Source of the DNA: Xiphophorus maculatus
Lineage: Eukaryota > Chordata > Actinopteri > Cyprinodontiformes > Poeciliidae
Reading direction: 5' to 3'
DNA: 64,000 bases
Assembly (NCBI RefSeq): GCF_002775205.1
Contig: NC_036459.1
Coordinates: 407,492 to 471,491, forward strand
Positions 11,391 to 22,416 of the stretch are shown here, in pieces; position 1 is the first letter of the stretch; each line of letters opens with the position of its first letter. The position numbers were made by a program, and so were the translations under genes. The notes under the pieces were generated by a model. The model saw nothing but the letters and a program-made list of their open reading frames with translations, was not told where the DNA came from and ran no database searches.

Positions 11391-14300
11391 ATGGGAGACC
11401 AGCCGGTCAGAGTGTGAGTTTAAGCTACTGGATGGTTTATGTGATTAAATGTCACCCGTGGGTATTTACATAGATTAAAACCAGCTTTTTATCGAGCATT
11501 AAAAGCAGCCTGTATGTTGTGTGTTCACAGTTTGGTGTGCGGGGATGTTGAGGGCAGACTGAGCTCTCTGTTCAGCAGAGTTCAGGCCATCCAGAGGAAA
11601 ACAGGACAGTTTGATGTGAGTTTGACTTTATTCCCACTGTTTGACTTCCGGTCAGCCTCAATTAAACAGATGTTTTCCTGCAGCTGCTGCTATGTGTTGG
11701 GGAGTTTTTTGGAGTAACCCCTGAAGCTGAAGCAGAGTGGCAACAATACAAGACTGGAGCTAAAAAAGGTGGGAATGAAACAACAGTTTGGGGGGAAATT
11801 TAATTAAAAAATGATTTATTTATCCCAAAAGAAAACTAAATGTTGTTGTAACTCAGGAAAAATCTCCAGTAGCAGTCAGTGTTGCAACAGAGGCCTCTGC
11901 CTGAAGACTGTTGCTGTATTACAGTTCAATGATATAATAACAGCGCAGTAGACATGATGTTTCACAGTAACATGTCCTGGATGATATAATCAGTTGTTGA
12001 CAAGCTCTGCTGATCTTCCTCCTTTGCTTTTGCTGCTCATCTTTAAATCTCCAAACTTGTCCAAAAGTTCTCCTAAAAGCCGAGTTCCCTTCATGTGGTT
12101 CCTGGTCAATTCAGTCAAATCTTTTTTCTCTTTTCTAGCTCCGATCCAAACTTACATCCTGGGGGCAGCAAGCCAGGAAACGGTGAAGAACTTCCCCAAT
12201 TCTGACGGTTCTGAACTGGCTGAAAACATCACATACCTGGGTAAGACTGCAGAGGTCAGAGCTGCACTTCCATCACACTAACACAGGATTATATGGAGGC
12301 CAGAGACTGCCAAAATTATTAATGGAATCTAAATTATCTCAATGATGAATGATATTAGACATAGATGCTACTATTACTACTCTCTGGAGATGGTTAATAT
12401 GGAGGGCTGAGGCTGAAAAAAGTCAAACATGCAAAAATACACAAAAGAAAAAATAAAACTCCACTCCCAGTGAGGAATACGGAGGACCAACACTGCCAAA
12501 CTCAAAAATTGATGCAAAAATGTATAAATAAAATAAACTGTCTCTATGAAAACAATTTAGATTAATCCTTGTCTGCATCTGGATTAATATGGAGGGTTGA
12601 AAGTGCCCACCTCAACAGGGCACAATTATGCAAATTTTGTAAAAAAAAAATCTCAAAAGTTTCAAAATAGTTTGTGTTTTCTGTTATTTTCCATTTTTGT
12701 GTGTTATATTAATATTTTACAAAAGTTAAGGCTGAATAAAAATTTTTAAATGCAGTGAAAATGTGTGCTGTTTTTATAAACTTATTTGACATTTTGTATA
12801 TGTCTAATGAAATTTATAAATTTAATTTAGATAAAATGCACAAAAATCCATATTTTTGAAATTAAATTAAATAACAATTGAATGAAAATAGATTTAAAAT
12901 ATTTTACATTTTAAGCAGGATATATTATTAAAATCTATATTTATTCTGTATCAAATAAAAGTTTAAATCTAACACCCTTCCTTGTCGATCTGAATGAAAA
13001 TGACCATCTGAGATTTCCTGATCAAATCTTTCGGGTTTGGCGCTCCGTTCCAGGTCGGCGCGGCGTGTTCACTGGCGCGTCAGGACTGCAGCTGGCCTAC
13101 GTCAGCGGCCAGGAGGCCCTGCAGGAACCGGCCCCGGCTCACTGCTTCACCTCCAAAGACCTGTCGGCGCTCGTCACCTCGCTCACCAGCAGCTCCAAGT
13201 TCAGAGGCGTCGACATCCTGCTGACGTCGCAGTGGCCCCGAGGCGTGTGGCAGTACGGAAACAACCCGGTAACCCCACCTTTCTGTGAATCCTGGTCAAC
13301 ATGGACACTCCTTACAGTAGTTAACTCTCTAAGACAGGGGGGTCAAACTCCAGTCCTGGAGGCCCGCTGTCCTGCAACCTTTAGATGAGCCTCTGCTGCA
13401 GCACCTGAATAGAATAATGAGGTTATTAAGGTTCTGGAGAACCGATCCACACCAGGAGGAGGTCATTAAAATGTTTAATTCCAGGTTTTGTACCTGTGGC
13501 TCATCTAAAACCTGCAGGACAGCGACTGGAGGCCTGGAGTTTGACACCTGTGTTCTAAGGGAAGTTTTTGTCTCACAGGAAGTGAACACAAAGTCATGTG
13601 GAAGCAGCTCCATCGCCAGCCTCGCCCACAAACTGAAACCGCGTTACCACTTCGCTGCACTAGAGGGCGCTCACTATGAAAGGCTCCCATTCAGGTACCT
13701 AGCAGATAGGATGGCAGAAAAAACGTTTCACAATAAAAGAGCTCATCAATAATTATCAATAACTATTGGTAATCAATAATTATCAAAGTGCGACCTTTCC
13801 TGTTTGACCCAGTTTTCACTCAAAGTTGTTTTTTTATTTTTAAGCAGTTATGAGGCACAGTGGCTAAATATGAAACTGCTCGTTGCTAGGCAACCAAAGA
13901 ATGAGTGAGTGAGTTAGTTAATGCTGTGCAGTTCTGAATCAAATTTCAGTGAATATTCTGACAGATGTATTATCTATTAATATTGATCACTATCGCCATA
14001 TATTTTTATTGACTTATTGTCCAGCCTTTGTCTGTGTCAACTAATGCTAAAAATATACAGACAAATTATGAAATAATTGCAGTTAATTGTGTTAAAATGC
14101 ATCATAATTAAAGCAGCAAAACTGTTTTGAGTCGTTTTCTTTAGTTAGATCAGTCAGTTTGACTGAGGTGACTGGATGTTCTCTTTTCCTCAGGAATCAT
14201 GTAGTCCTCCAGGAAAACGCTCAACATGTCAGTCGCTTCATCGCCCTGGCAACCGTCAACAACCCCGCCAAGAAGAAGGTAAACGTGGAGTTGAACATTT

Positions 14301-17070
14301 TCTACACCAGCTCCAAACAAAGAGCAGAGGTCTCAAACTCAAATGAATTGGTGGCCATTTTAGTTTTTAAATGGACAATAAACCCCAAATATTTCTGAAA
14401 ATATACCATTTTAAAATTGTGTACAAATTTTTTTTCTTGACCTTAAACAACTAATTTAGTTCTGCCACTAAACTGACAAACAAACTGCTAATTTCTTTCT
14501 GAACAAAGCCATGACAACACTTCTATAATTTACTTCACAATTATCAAAATAAAAACATAGACATCAGTAAACATATTGGTTTTGGTCTGTTAGTGCAAAT
14601 AGTTTCCAATTCTAAAAACTTTGTTACTGAACTAAATCACCATATTTGTGCTTTCTGCTCAAATTTCCTGAATGCCAAATCAAAGATATTCGAAAAGCAA
14701 AGTTTTTACAGTCAAATTATTGTAATTTTAATCCTCAAATCTGCTCTTATTGTACAATTTTATGTATCTAATTTGAACAGATACACTTTTGCTTCAAGTA
14801 ACAATATCCTAAGGATCTTATTGCATTATATTTTTGACATGAGGTTGAGGGCGTGGGCCACTTCTGGCCCACCAACCAGGTGTTGAGACCCCTGCTCTAG
14901 AGGTTGAAATAAGCAGAGTTTAGCTAAAAATGTCAATTTCCATGCAAAATATCAACAGTAAACCTGACCAGCCATGCTTGTTTTACTCTTTCACCTCCGT
15001 TGAACAAGAAGAAATGTCGATTTTCCTCGTTTGTTCTCGTCGCAGTATCTGTACGCCTTTAACATCGTCCCCATGAAGAACATGGATCCCACAGAGCTGG
15101 TGAAGCAGCCGCCGGACGTCACGGAAAGTCCTTACAGACGCTCGGCTAAAGACAAAACGGAGACGCAAAAACCGCCGTTCAGCACCACAGAAGAAGAGGT
15201 AAAATATCACCCATGTGAAACATTGTTTTAACGGAGCGAAGAGACTTTTATGATTTTTTCCCCTCTCCTTCCCCAAATTAACGCCCACACGGCAAAAACA
15301 AAATCTTACCAAGTATTTTTAAATGTAGTTTTTAGTGCAAATATCTTATACAAAACTAACTTGCAAGGAAAATTTTAGCAAGTTGTACAAGTTTGTTTTA
15401 AGTCCACTGACAGATTATTTCACATAAAACAAGACTTTTTCCCATGTTATGAGCTAAATATTCTCCCAGTGGAACTAGAACTTTTTCACCAATATTAAGA
15501 AATTATTGACTTAACAACCTTCTGTATACGTCAATAAGTTACTTATTAGTTTTGTCTTATTTGAAATGTACAAAGATATTAGCACTAAAATACTTGGTAA
15601 AATTTTGTGTTTTTGCTGTGCATTGATTATTATTATAAAAGGAAAAATTAGATTAAATCCAACCAAAATCTATACTACAACACTATGCTATGCTAATCTA
15701 AACAGAGCTCAACTGTTTTCTTGGTTCAAAAAGCTGCATTCACATAAATCCTGTTAGAGTGAAAAGAAGCACATGTTTGTCCTTTTTGAGAACATCCATC
15801 ACCTTTTGTCTGTTTTTAACTGCGGTGTGTCCAGGAGCCGGTCCACCAGTTCTTCTTTGACCTGAGCAGGAACCAGGGCAGGGCCCCCAGGGGTCGTGGC
15901 GGGAAGAGGCCCTCAGACGGACGAGGTCGAGACGGGCATTTTCAGGGGCAGCCCAAACAACCGCGCAGGCACCGTGAGTCTGCAGGAACTCAGAAATACC
16001 ACACAGCTGAAGACATTCTCAATAAATCTGACAGAGTCTCTCATTTTTGACTTTTCTTGTTTGGAAACAAGAGAAGTTTGGTCTCATTTTACCTCAAACT
16101 ATGGGGGAACAAAGGTTAGACATACAGTACAGACCAAAAGTTTGGACACACCTTTTAATTCAATGAGTTTCCTTTATTTTCATGACTATTGACATTGTAG
16201 ATTCACACTGAAGGCATCAAAACTATGAATAACATGTGGAAATATGCACTAAACAAAAAAGTGTAAAACAACTGAAAATAGCCCTTATATTCTAGTTTCT
16301 TCAAAGTATCAACCTTTTGCTGTGATTACTGCTTTGCACACACTCTGCATTTTCTTGATGAGCTTCAAGAGGTCGTCACCTGAAATGGTTTTCACTTCAT
16401 AGGTCAACCTGTCCTGTCAGGTTAATAAGTGGGATTTATTGCCTTATAAATAGTCATGAAAATAAAGAAAACCCATTGAATTAGAAGGTGTCCAAACTTT
16501 TGGTCTGTACTGTATGTAAACTTCTGGTTTTAGTTTCAAGCAGTATGGGAACGAGAAAGGATCTCTGCTGACCAAAATCATCAGATAGTGTCGTGCCGAA
16601 TGAAAACATTAGATATTAATGAAAACTGAAGCGTTATTATCGTACTGTGAAGAGATTTGTGGCTGATTCAGAACAAAGATGGTTTGTACAGATAAAGGCA
16701 GAATGAGGAAAGTTTCTGTTGGACACATTCATGGGATTAAGAGATCAGCTGTTAAAATGTCCTTAAAGCAGCAAACAGTGATTAGAAGCTGCTGGAGCCT
16801 CAAGGTGGAGGATCCTCCAGAGGCTTGCGGTGTATGAACCTACTATTGGGCCCCTAACCAGAGCTCACAAGCAGAACCGGTCCCAGTGGGCCCAGCCGGA
16901 CATGAAGATTCATTTTCACACAGACTTGTTCACTGATGACTGCTGGGCAACCCTGGATGGTCCAGATGGACTCAGCAGTGGATTGGTGGTGGACGGCCAC
17001 CACATCCCAACAGGCTGTAACATCAGCAAGGAGGTGGTGAAGTCATGCTGTGGGCCGAATCATGGGGAGG

Positions 17071-17111
<41 letters not shown>

Positions 17112-20100
17112 GGTCGGCCCCTTCAGAGTCCATGAAGGTGTGAAAATGACCTCAGCAAAGTATGTGGACTCTCTGACTGATCACTTTCTTTCATGGTTCT
17201 AAAAGAGCCGAACCTTCAGTAGTAAAATCATCTTTATCATGACAATGAATGCTGCAAGGAATACTACTGTGTCATTGGCTGCTATGGGCATAAAGGGCAG
17301 AAACTCATGGTGTGGTCACCATCCTCCTCTGACCTCTGACCTCTACCCTACTGAGAACCTTTGGAGTTTCCTCCAGCAGAAGATCTGAATCCAGTTCATA
17401 TCAACCAGCAGCTCTGAAAGGTTTTCTGACATCCTGCAGAGAAATTCAGCAGAAACTTTCCACAAACTCACAAGTTCAATGGATCCAGAATTGTGCTGTG
17501 ATACCAGAGAAGGTCCAAAGTTAACATGGAACTGGGTTTGTTAAGATGGTTCTGATTGAAATAGATTTTGATTTTACTACATGTGAACATTTAATGCTGC
17601 ACATTCACAGAATGACCGTTCACAGTTCATTATAATCCATAAAATGTTTAGAAAATCTGCTGGGCATAATAATTTGGAACATTTTGCATTTTGAGTTTTT
17701 TATTTTTGAAAAACATCCTGTTGTCATGGGGATCTTTGTTCAGTAAAATCTGATTTACACTGTAATAGTTCATGACTTGAAAATTATAGTGACCATCATT
17801 TGCATTGACTATTTAGGAAAATCTGAGAAAATATCACTTGCATAATAATTTGGACCATGGTGTCATGGTAGATTAAATAGAGTAGAAAATATGAAATGTC
17901 TCCATATTATTCCAACAGATCTGATTGTAACAAGAAATTTTATGTTGAAAACTTTAAAAGTGTCTAAAATTGGAACTTGATTGATTAAAGATATTTTTCT
18001 TTTTTACCTTCACATTAAGAACTTGCTGGTTAAACACCTGAGTGCTGAAACAAATAAGAAAATCCTAAAAGCCAATAGAAGATTAAAAGCAACCAAAAAG
18101 CTTTTTGTGTTTTTAACTCGCCCTGCTTTCCCTGTGTGCAGCGCAGCCTACTGGGCCCTGCTGGTTTTGCCTCGCCAGCCCTCAGGTGGAGAAACATCTG
18201 GTCGTCAGCATAGGAACACATGTAAGTTCAGCCTGGGAATTTAAAAATGAACACATTAATATCTGCAGAGGTTTATGGAACTAGAAATCCTGAAATATCA
18301 GTGCAAACAGTTTATTTTAAAGTTGTTGCTGCCTTCTTCACTCTTTTCACATTCTGTCACATTATAACCTGAAGATTCAATCTATTTTTTTAGGAAATAA
18401 ACTCTTTGATGTTACATGTAAAACACTTGATCCACTGTCTACTGCTTCCTGCAACTTGCTCTCTGACAGAACCGGACTAAAATCTTCCTTCCAAGTTTCT
18501 TGTTGTTCGTTTTGATGTTGACTTGATTTTTGGCAGGCGTTTTTTTCCAAAGCGACTTACAAATGAGGTTCTAATAAAAAACTTTTTGAGGTGGAAAATC
18601 AGCTCTGCACATCATTCTGAACACAAAATCCATGATGGTGAAATCTGGTGATGGCATCGTCACACTGTGGAAACATTCATGGTATTAATTATGACCATTT
18701 CAAACTTTTACAAATTACAACTCTACTGTAGTAACTAAAGCCACGGTCTGCAGCCTGGTTGAGAACATTTTATTTTCTGGGTTTCTTGAAAAACAACTAA
18801 CTCTTCTATTGAAACACTTTTTTAATGTCATTGTCGTTTGGCTTGTTTCCATCATCAATATTATGGAACATTAAGAAAATATTACCTCTCATTTCTAGAT
18901 TCCTTAGAACTTGAAGGAACTGTCACAGTAAAGAACACTAAACATTTCCATCTAACTTTACTCTAAGCTCTTCCTTGGATCCCGTCCTCTTCTGAAAATA
19001 TTTAAATATTCTCATCTGAAAATGCAACCAGAAGTAAGTCTGAACGGAAAAATTACCCAACATTAATTATTCAATATGTATCTGAAACATTACGCATGAA
19101 GGAAGGCCACACTATATTAACTACACTCAAATGCAACGTAACTTAACCTTTCATTAAGGCGACTTTCCTTTCGCCTTTTTTCTCCCTCTGCTTCAGCCTC
19201 TAGTTTTCTTCACTCCTGAAAGCAGCACAGAACACAGTAACCAGCTCTGCATTCATTTGAAACTGATTATGGTTACACAAGTGCACAAAGGTAGCCTATT
19301 TATGTGTGCATTTCATATGCTTTACATTGTTTTACCATATAAAAAGACACTTCATTCTTAAGTTTGTGTGGACCATAGTCAGCTGCATGTAGAGGAAATC
19401 CTGGTCTCTGTTCGGCAGTGTTACCTGGCTGTGGCGAAAGGCCCGCTGACTCCCCGCCACGTTCTGATCCTGCCCATCGGCCACTACCAGTCTGTGGTGG
19501 AGCTGAGCTCCGACGTGGTGGAGGAGATGGAGAAGTACAAGTCGGCCCTGACGGACTTCTACAAGAGCAAAGGAGAGCGCTGCGTTCTGTTTGAGAGGAA
19601 CTACAGGAGCCAACATCTGCAGCTGCAGGTGAGGTCCAGAGGTCATGACCTCCAGAAACATCACATTTAACTTTTTTCAGGGCTGAAAGAAAATGGAAAT
19701 AAAAACATCACAGCTCAGAATCACAATGAAAGCAGGCAGTGACACATTTAGGGTCCAAATTAGAATAAAAAAATCTCATGGTTTGTTTGGATTTTCTCAT
19801 TTTCATTCCACATTTTTGGTATCAGAATATCTATAATCATAAATGATAAAAACAAAACTGAGGTTCTTTAAATCAAGTATTTTTAAAACATTGAAAAAAG
19901 TTGAATCTTGATCTAGTTTTGCAGAAAGTCTAGAAGTTCATTGTTTAAATCACAGTGGGATTCACTTCATTTCAAATGGGTTGGCTGCCTCCTTGGATTT
20001 TAAAAAAATATGGACAATCTTGAACATCCTCTTTATGTGATGATCATGGGAAAACAGAGTGTCTTCATTCAGAGGCTTCTTCAAATTCACTGTAATACAG

Positions 20101-21014
20101 ACCGCTACAAGAGATCTTTCCTGCCAACAGCCATCACCATCTACAATAACTTCTTGAATAATTTGAATTAAAATGAGTTACGACATTTAATTATTTTCAA
20201 CAAAGTATTTTGAATTACTTGTGACATTGTCCCTGACGCTTACCTTTGTGTTTTTACACCTTTATTTTTCAGGTTGTTCCCGTTCCGCTCAACCGCTGCA
20301 CTACAGACGACATCAAGGAGGCGTTTATGGTCCAGGCTCAGGAGCAAAACATGGAGCTGATGGAGATTCCTCAACACACAGACCTCAAGCAGGTTACAAC
20401 AACAGAAATCACAGCCTAAAATCATACTGAGGATCTGCTGCTTGGCTCAGTAGTTACAGTTTTGTAATGTCTGCGTTCAGATTGCTCCTCCAGGGACTCC
20501 TTACTTCTATGTGGAGCTGGACTCTGGGGAGAAACTTTACTACCGGATTCAGAAAAACTTTCCTCTGCAGTTTGGAAGGTAGGAATTAAAAAGTCTACTT
20601 AAATAGCTTTTTCTTGATTTTTGATGGATTGGAAACTGATATATTGTTAGGTGATTGTAAAGTCCTCCTGTCGTGCGATACTTGATTTGGCCAAAGAGGG
20701 CACCAGACAGCGCATCAGTTTTCCAACTGCTTGGTAAAGATAATACTGATGTACAAACTTGTCTTCCACCACGACTAATTTAGATGCATGTGTAAAAACA
20801 AATGTATTCTTAAAATGACTCAGTAAACATGTAAGATTATTAGATGTTGATGGAAACTATTGTGTGCAGGGAGGTGTTGGCCAGTGAGGCGGTGCTGAAC
20901 ATCCCGACGCGAGCTGACTGGAAGGAATGTAAACAGAGCAGAGAGGAAGAGGATGACGGCTGCAAACAGCTGAGAGACGCTTTCCAGCCATATGACTTTG
21001 CCTGGGACGACTAA
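11391..21014 (+). CDS. cwf19l1: CWF19-like protein 1 (complete, 14 coding exons)
   Basis: Spliceosome-associated protein of the CwfJ/Drn1 family, linked to lariat-intron turnover by homology to yeast Drn1. Exons: 11391-11413, 11531-11615, 11684-11768, 12139-12240, 13054-13268, 13579-13694, 14194-14278, 15046-15198, 15835-15973, 18142-18221, 19419-19628, 20273-20392, 20481-20578, 20870-21014. Phases agree throughout and total 1656 nt (551 codons plus TAA; human about 538). The N-terminal metallophosphoesterase-like half begins with [18 protein letters not shown] and includes [13 protein letters not shown] and [20 protein letters not shown] basic Gly/Arg linker (residues about 289-335) precedes the CwfJ C-terminal domain 1 with [10 protein letters not shown] and a HIT-like motif [11 protein letters not shown] (His375 and His383). 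Domain 2 ends with [17 protein letters not shown] and [10 protein letters not shown]. Introns 4, 5, 7, 9 and 11 carry transposon relics. Confidence 0.97.
12288..12640. repeat. Degenerate repeat around 'tatggagggctga' motifs
   Basis: cwf19l1 intron 4 has four spaced variants: 'tatggaggccagagactgcc', 'atatggagggctgagg', 'aatacggaggaccaacactg' and 'atatggagggttgaaag'. It looks like a decayed dispersed or tandem repeat. The rest of this intron to 13050 is AT-rich with no other feature seen. Confidence 0.4.
13335..13550. mobile_element. Short inverted-repeat element (MITE) in cwf19l1 intron 5
   Basis: About 216 bp with terminal inverted repeats of roughly 55 bp. The left end reads GGGGTCAAACTCCAGTCCTG and the right end is its imperfect reverse complement (CTGGAGTTTGACACCTG). 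Both arms share the inner piece 'CTGTCCTGCA' followed by 'TTTAGATGAGCC'. Imperfect flanking direct repeats CTCTAAG / TTCTAAG suggest a hAT-like 8-bp target duplication. No coding capacity. Confidence 0.75.
14325..14894. mobile_element. Non-autonomous hAT-like element relic in cwf19l1 intron 7
   Basis: The ends are inverted: CAGAGGTCTCAAACTC at the left and the reverse complement of CAGGGGTCTCAACACCTGG at the right, both followed inwards by TTGGTGGGCC-like sequence. The interior of about 520 bp is AT-rich and without a protein. I could not find a clean target duplication, so the superfamily is a guess. Confidence 0.55.
16125..16512. mobile_element. Non-autonomous Tc1/mariner element with 66-bp inverted repeats
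   Basis: The element is bounded by TA dinucleotides at 16123-16124 and 16513-16514. The left end CAGTACAGACCAAAAGTTTG and the right end CAAACTTTTGGTCTGTACTG are reverse complements, and the match extends about 66 bp inwards to 'tttcatgactatt'/'aatagtcatgaaa'. The interior of about 260 bp includes 'GATTACTGCTTTGCACACAC' but no transposase. TA target duplication and shared TIRs point to Tc1/mariner. Lies in cwf19l1 intron 9. Confidence 0.85.
16640..17530 (+). pseudogene. Degenerate Tc1-like transposase
   Basis: Reading frames broken by shifts encode recognisable Tc1 transposase pieces: [63 protein letters not shown] and [13 protein letters not shown] microsatellite expansion (about 17064-17109) sits inside the coding relic. 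An AT-rich tail continues to about 17880. It adjoins the 16.1-16.5 kb element but has different ends, so the two are probably separate insertions. Confidence 0.8.
17064..17109 (+). repeat. (GA)n microsatellite
   Basis: GGGA/GA repeat of about 46 bp inside the Tc1 transposase relic. A shorter GA run is at 2074-2096 in a dmtf1 intron. Confidence 0.95.
20020..20170 (+). mobile_element. LINE ORF2 C-terminal relic in cwf19l1 intron 11
   Basis: The plus strand reads [20 protein letters not shown] then [10 protein letters not shown]. This matches the usual C-terminal pattern of fish non-LTR ORF2 ([13 protein letters not shown]). About 150 bp only, without upstream reverse transcriptase. Confidence 0.6.
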
Positions 21015-21214
21015 CATGCACACACTCATTCTTGTTTATCTGTTGCTGTGAAGACCAGGGTCGACAAGCTGCATCAAGGGGACCTTGAGCGAATTAGGAC
21101 AAAGACAACCAGTCTCTATGCTGGGTTTTCTTATTTAGGTTTGAAACTTTCATTAACAAATGAAAAGTTCACAAAATATTGCTTTTGTATGTTTACAAGA
21201 ATTTGCAAATCTCA

Positions 21215-21220
21215 AATAAA
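21215..21220 (+). terminator. cwf19l1 polyadenylation signal
   Basis: AATAAA 200 nt after the cwf19l1 stop codon, in 'ctcaaataaaaggt'. It is the first canonical hexamer downstream of the coding end. Confidence 0.7.
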
Positions 21221-22416
21221 AGGTATTGATTTCTTGAACTGTCAAAAATTGACTTTTTATGTGACATTTTTTTGAGTATAACAAATTATATTAGACATTT
21301 ATTCTAGATTAGAAAAGGGGCTTTTTTTTAGAACTTTACATTTAACTACTTAATTTCCACCCTGAAGAGTGCATCAAAACTCAACAGTGTGAGTTTATGG
21401 TAAATTTACTAACTAGAAAAAAAATGAATTTCTAGTCACCTATCATGAGATTATGCAGTAAACTTTCCAAATCTTATCAGCAAGTTTTTATGCATGTGAA
21501 CTGCTTATTTAAGAGCCTCAATGAGTGTACTTTGTGTTACCCATAGAACTATAATGGTGCAATTTAGAATCCGTAGCAACAAACATTTTGGTCTCTAGAT
21601 GTGCAACACAGCTGTACCCCAAAAGGCATACAAAGTTTTGATTAAAAAGGGACACATAAAATATTTGTAAAATCAAATCATATTAAATTCTTAAACAAAT
21701 TGGACAACAAAATGAAGGATTTGATGGTTTACAGACCAGCTGGTCAATACACCACAAATATCTGACTTAACTCACTTAAATCGTCTGAAATCTCAATTTT
21801 AAATGTCTTAACTGCTTCCCCCCCCAAACAAGACCCTGTTTTCCCCTTCAGTAGATTTAAAAGTGCATCATCTTTAGAAACCAGAATTGAAATCACCTTG
21901 GACAGTTTGAAAACAATTGAGAAACACTGAAAAATGTTTTTGTAACACAAAAATCGATGTTTATTAGATCCTTATCTGACATCGTAAACATGAACTGCAT
22001 TCATCATACTTGCATAAAACTCCACAGTTCTTGATTAAAAAAAAGAATCTCATACTGTGTCAAAATATTTAGTAATCCACAATAAAATGTTGGGTTACAC
22101 CACATAAACCTTTAGTGCATTTGTAAACAAAACAAAATTGGATTTTAACATAAGATTAAAAAACAAAAACAGAGTCCTACGTGTTACCTTTTGTCTCCTC
22201 ATGAAAACTAAGTTTATTTTGAAAGCACAACATATTTCAGTTCTGCCTTGTGTACAAAAATAATCTTCCTGCAAATCCTAAACACGGTAGAGGCTTCATA
22301 CACTCATAGATCGATGTGGTCATCCTGTATGAATCCAACTAGCAAATTAAAATTGCTTAAACTCAAAAGCAGCAGGTTACAAACATGATAAATTTTAAAA
22401 AAGCATTTTTTCCAGT
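21221..22416. other. Tail-to-tail spacer and cd9 3' UTR
   Basis: cwf19l1 (plus) and cd9 (minus) converge here. No coding exon is present. A minus-strand AATAAA at 21960-21965, about 450 nt beyond the cd9 stop, is a plausible cd9 polyadenylation signal. The sequence is AT-rich and otherwise featureless. Confidence 0.5.

Noticed and set aside
13037-13388. Alternative plus-strand frame over cwf19l1 exon 5 (Arg/Gln-rich)
   Set aside because: The other frame encodes the conserved [14 protein letters not shown] segment with correct phase at both junctions.
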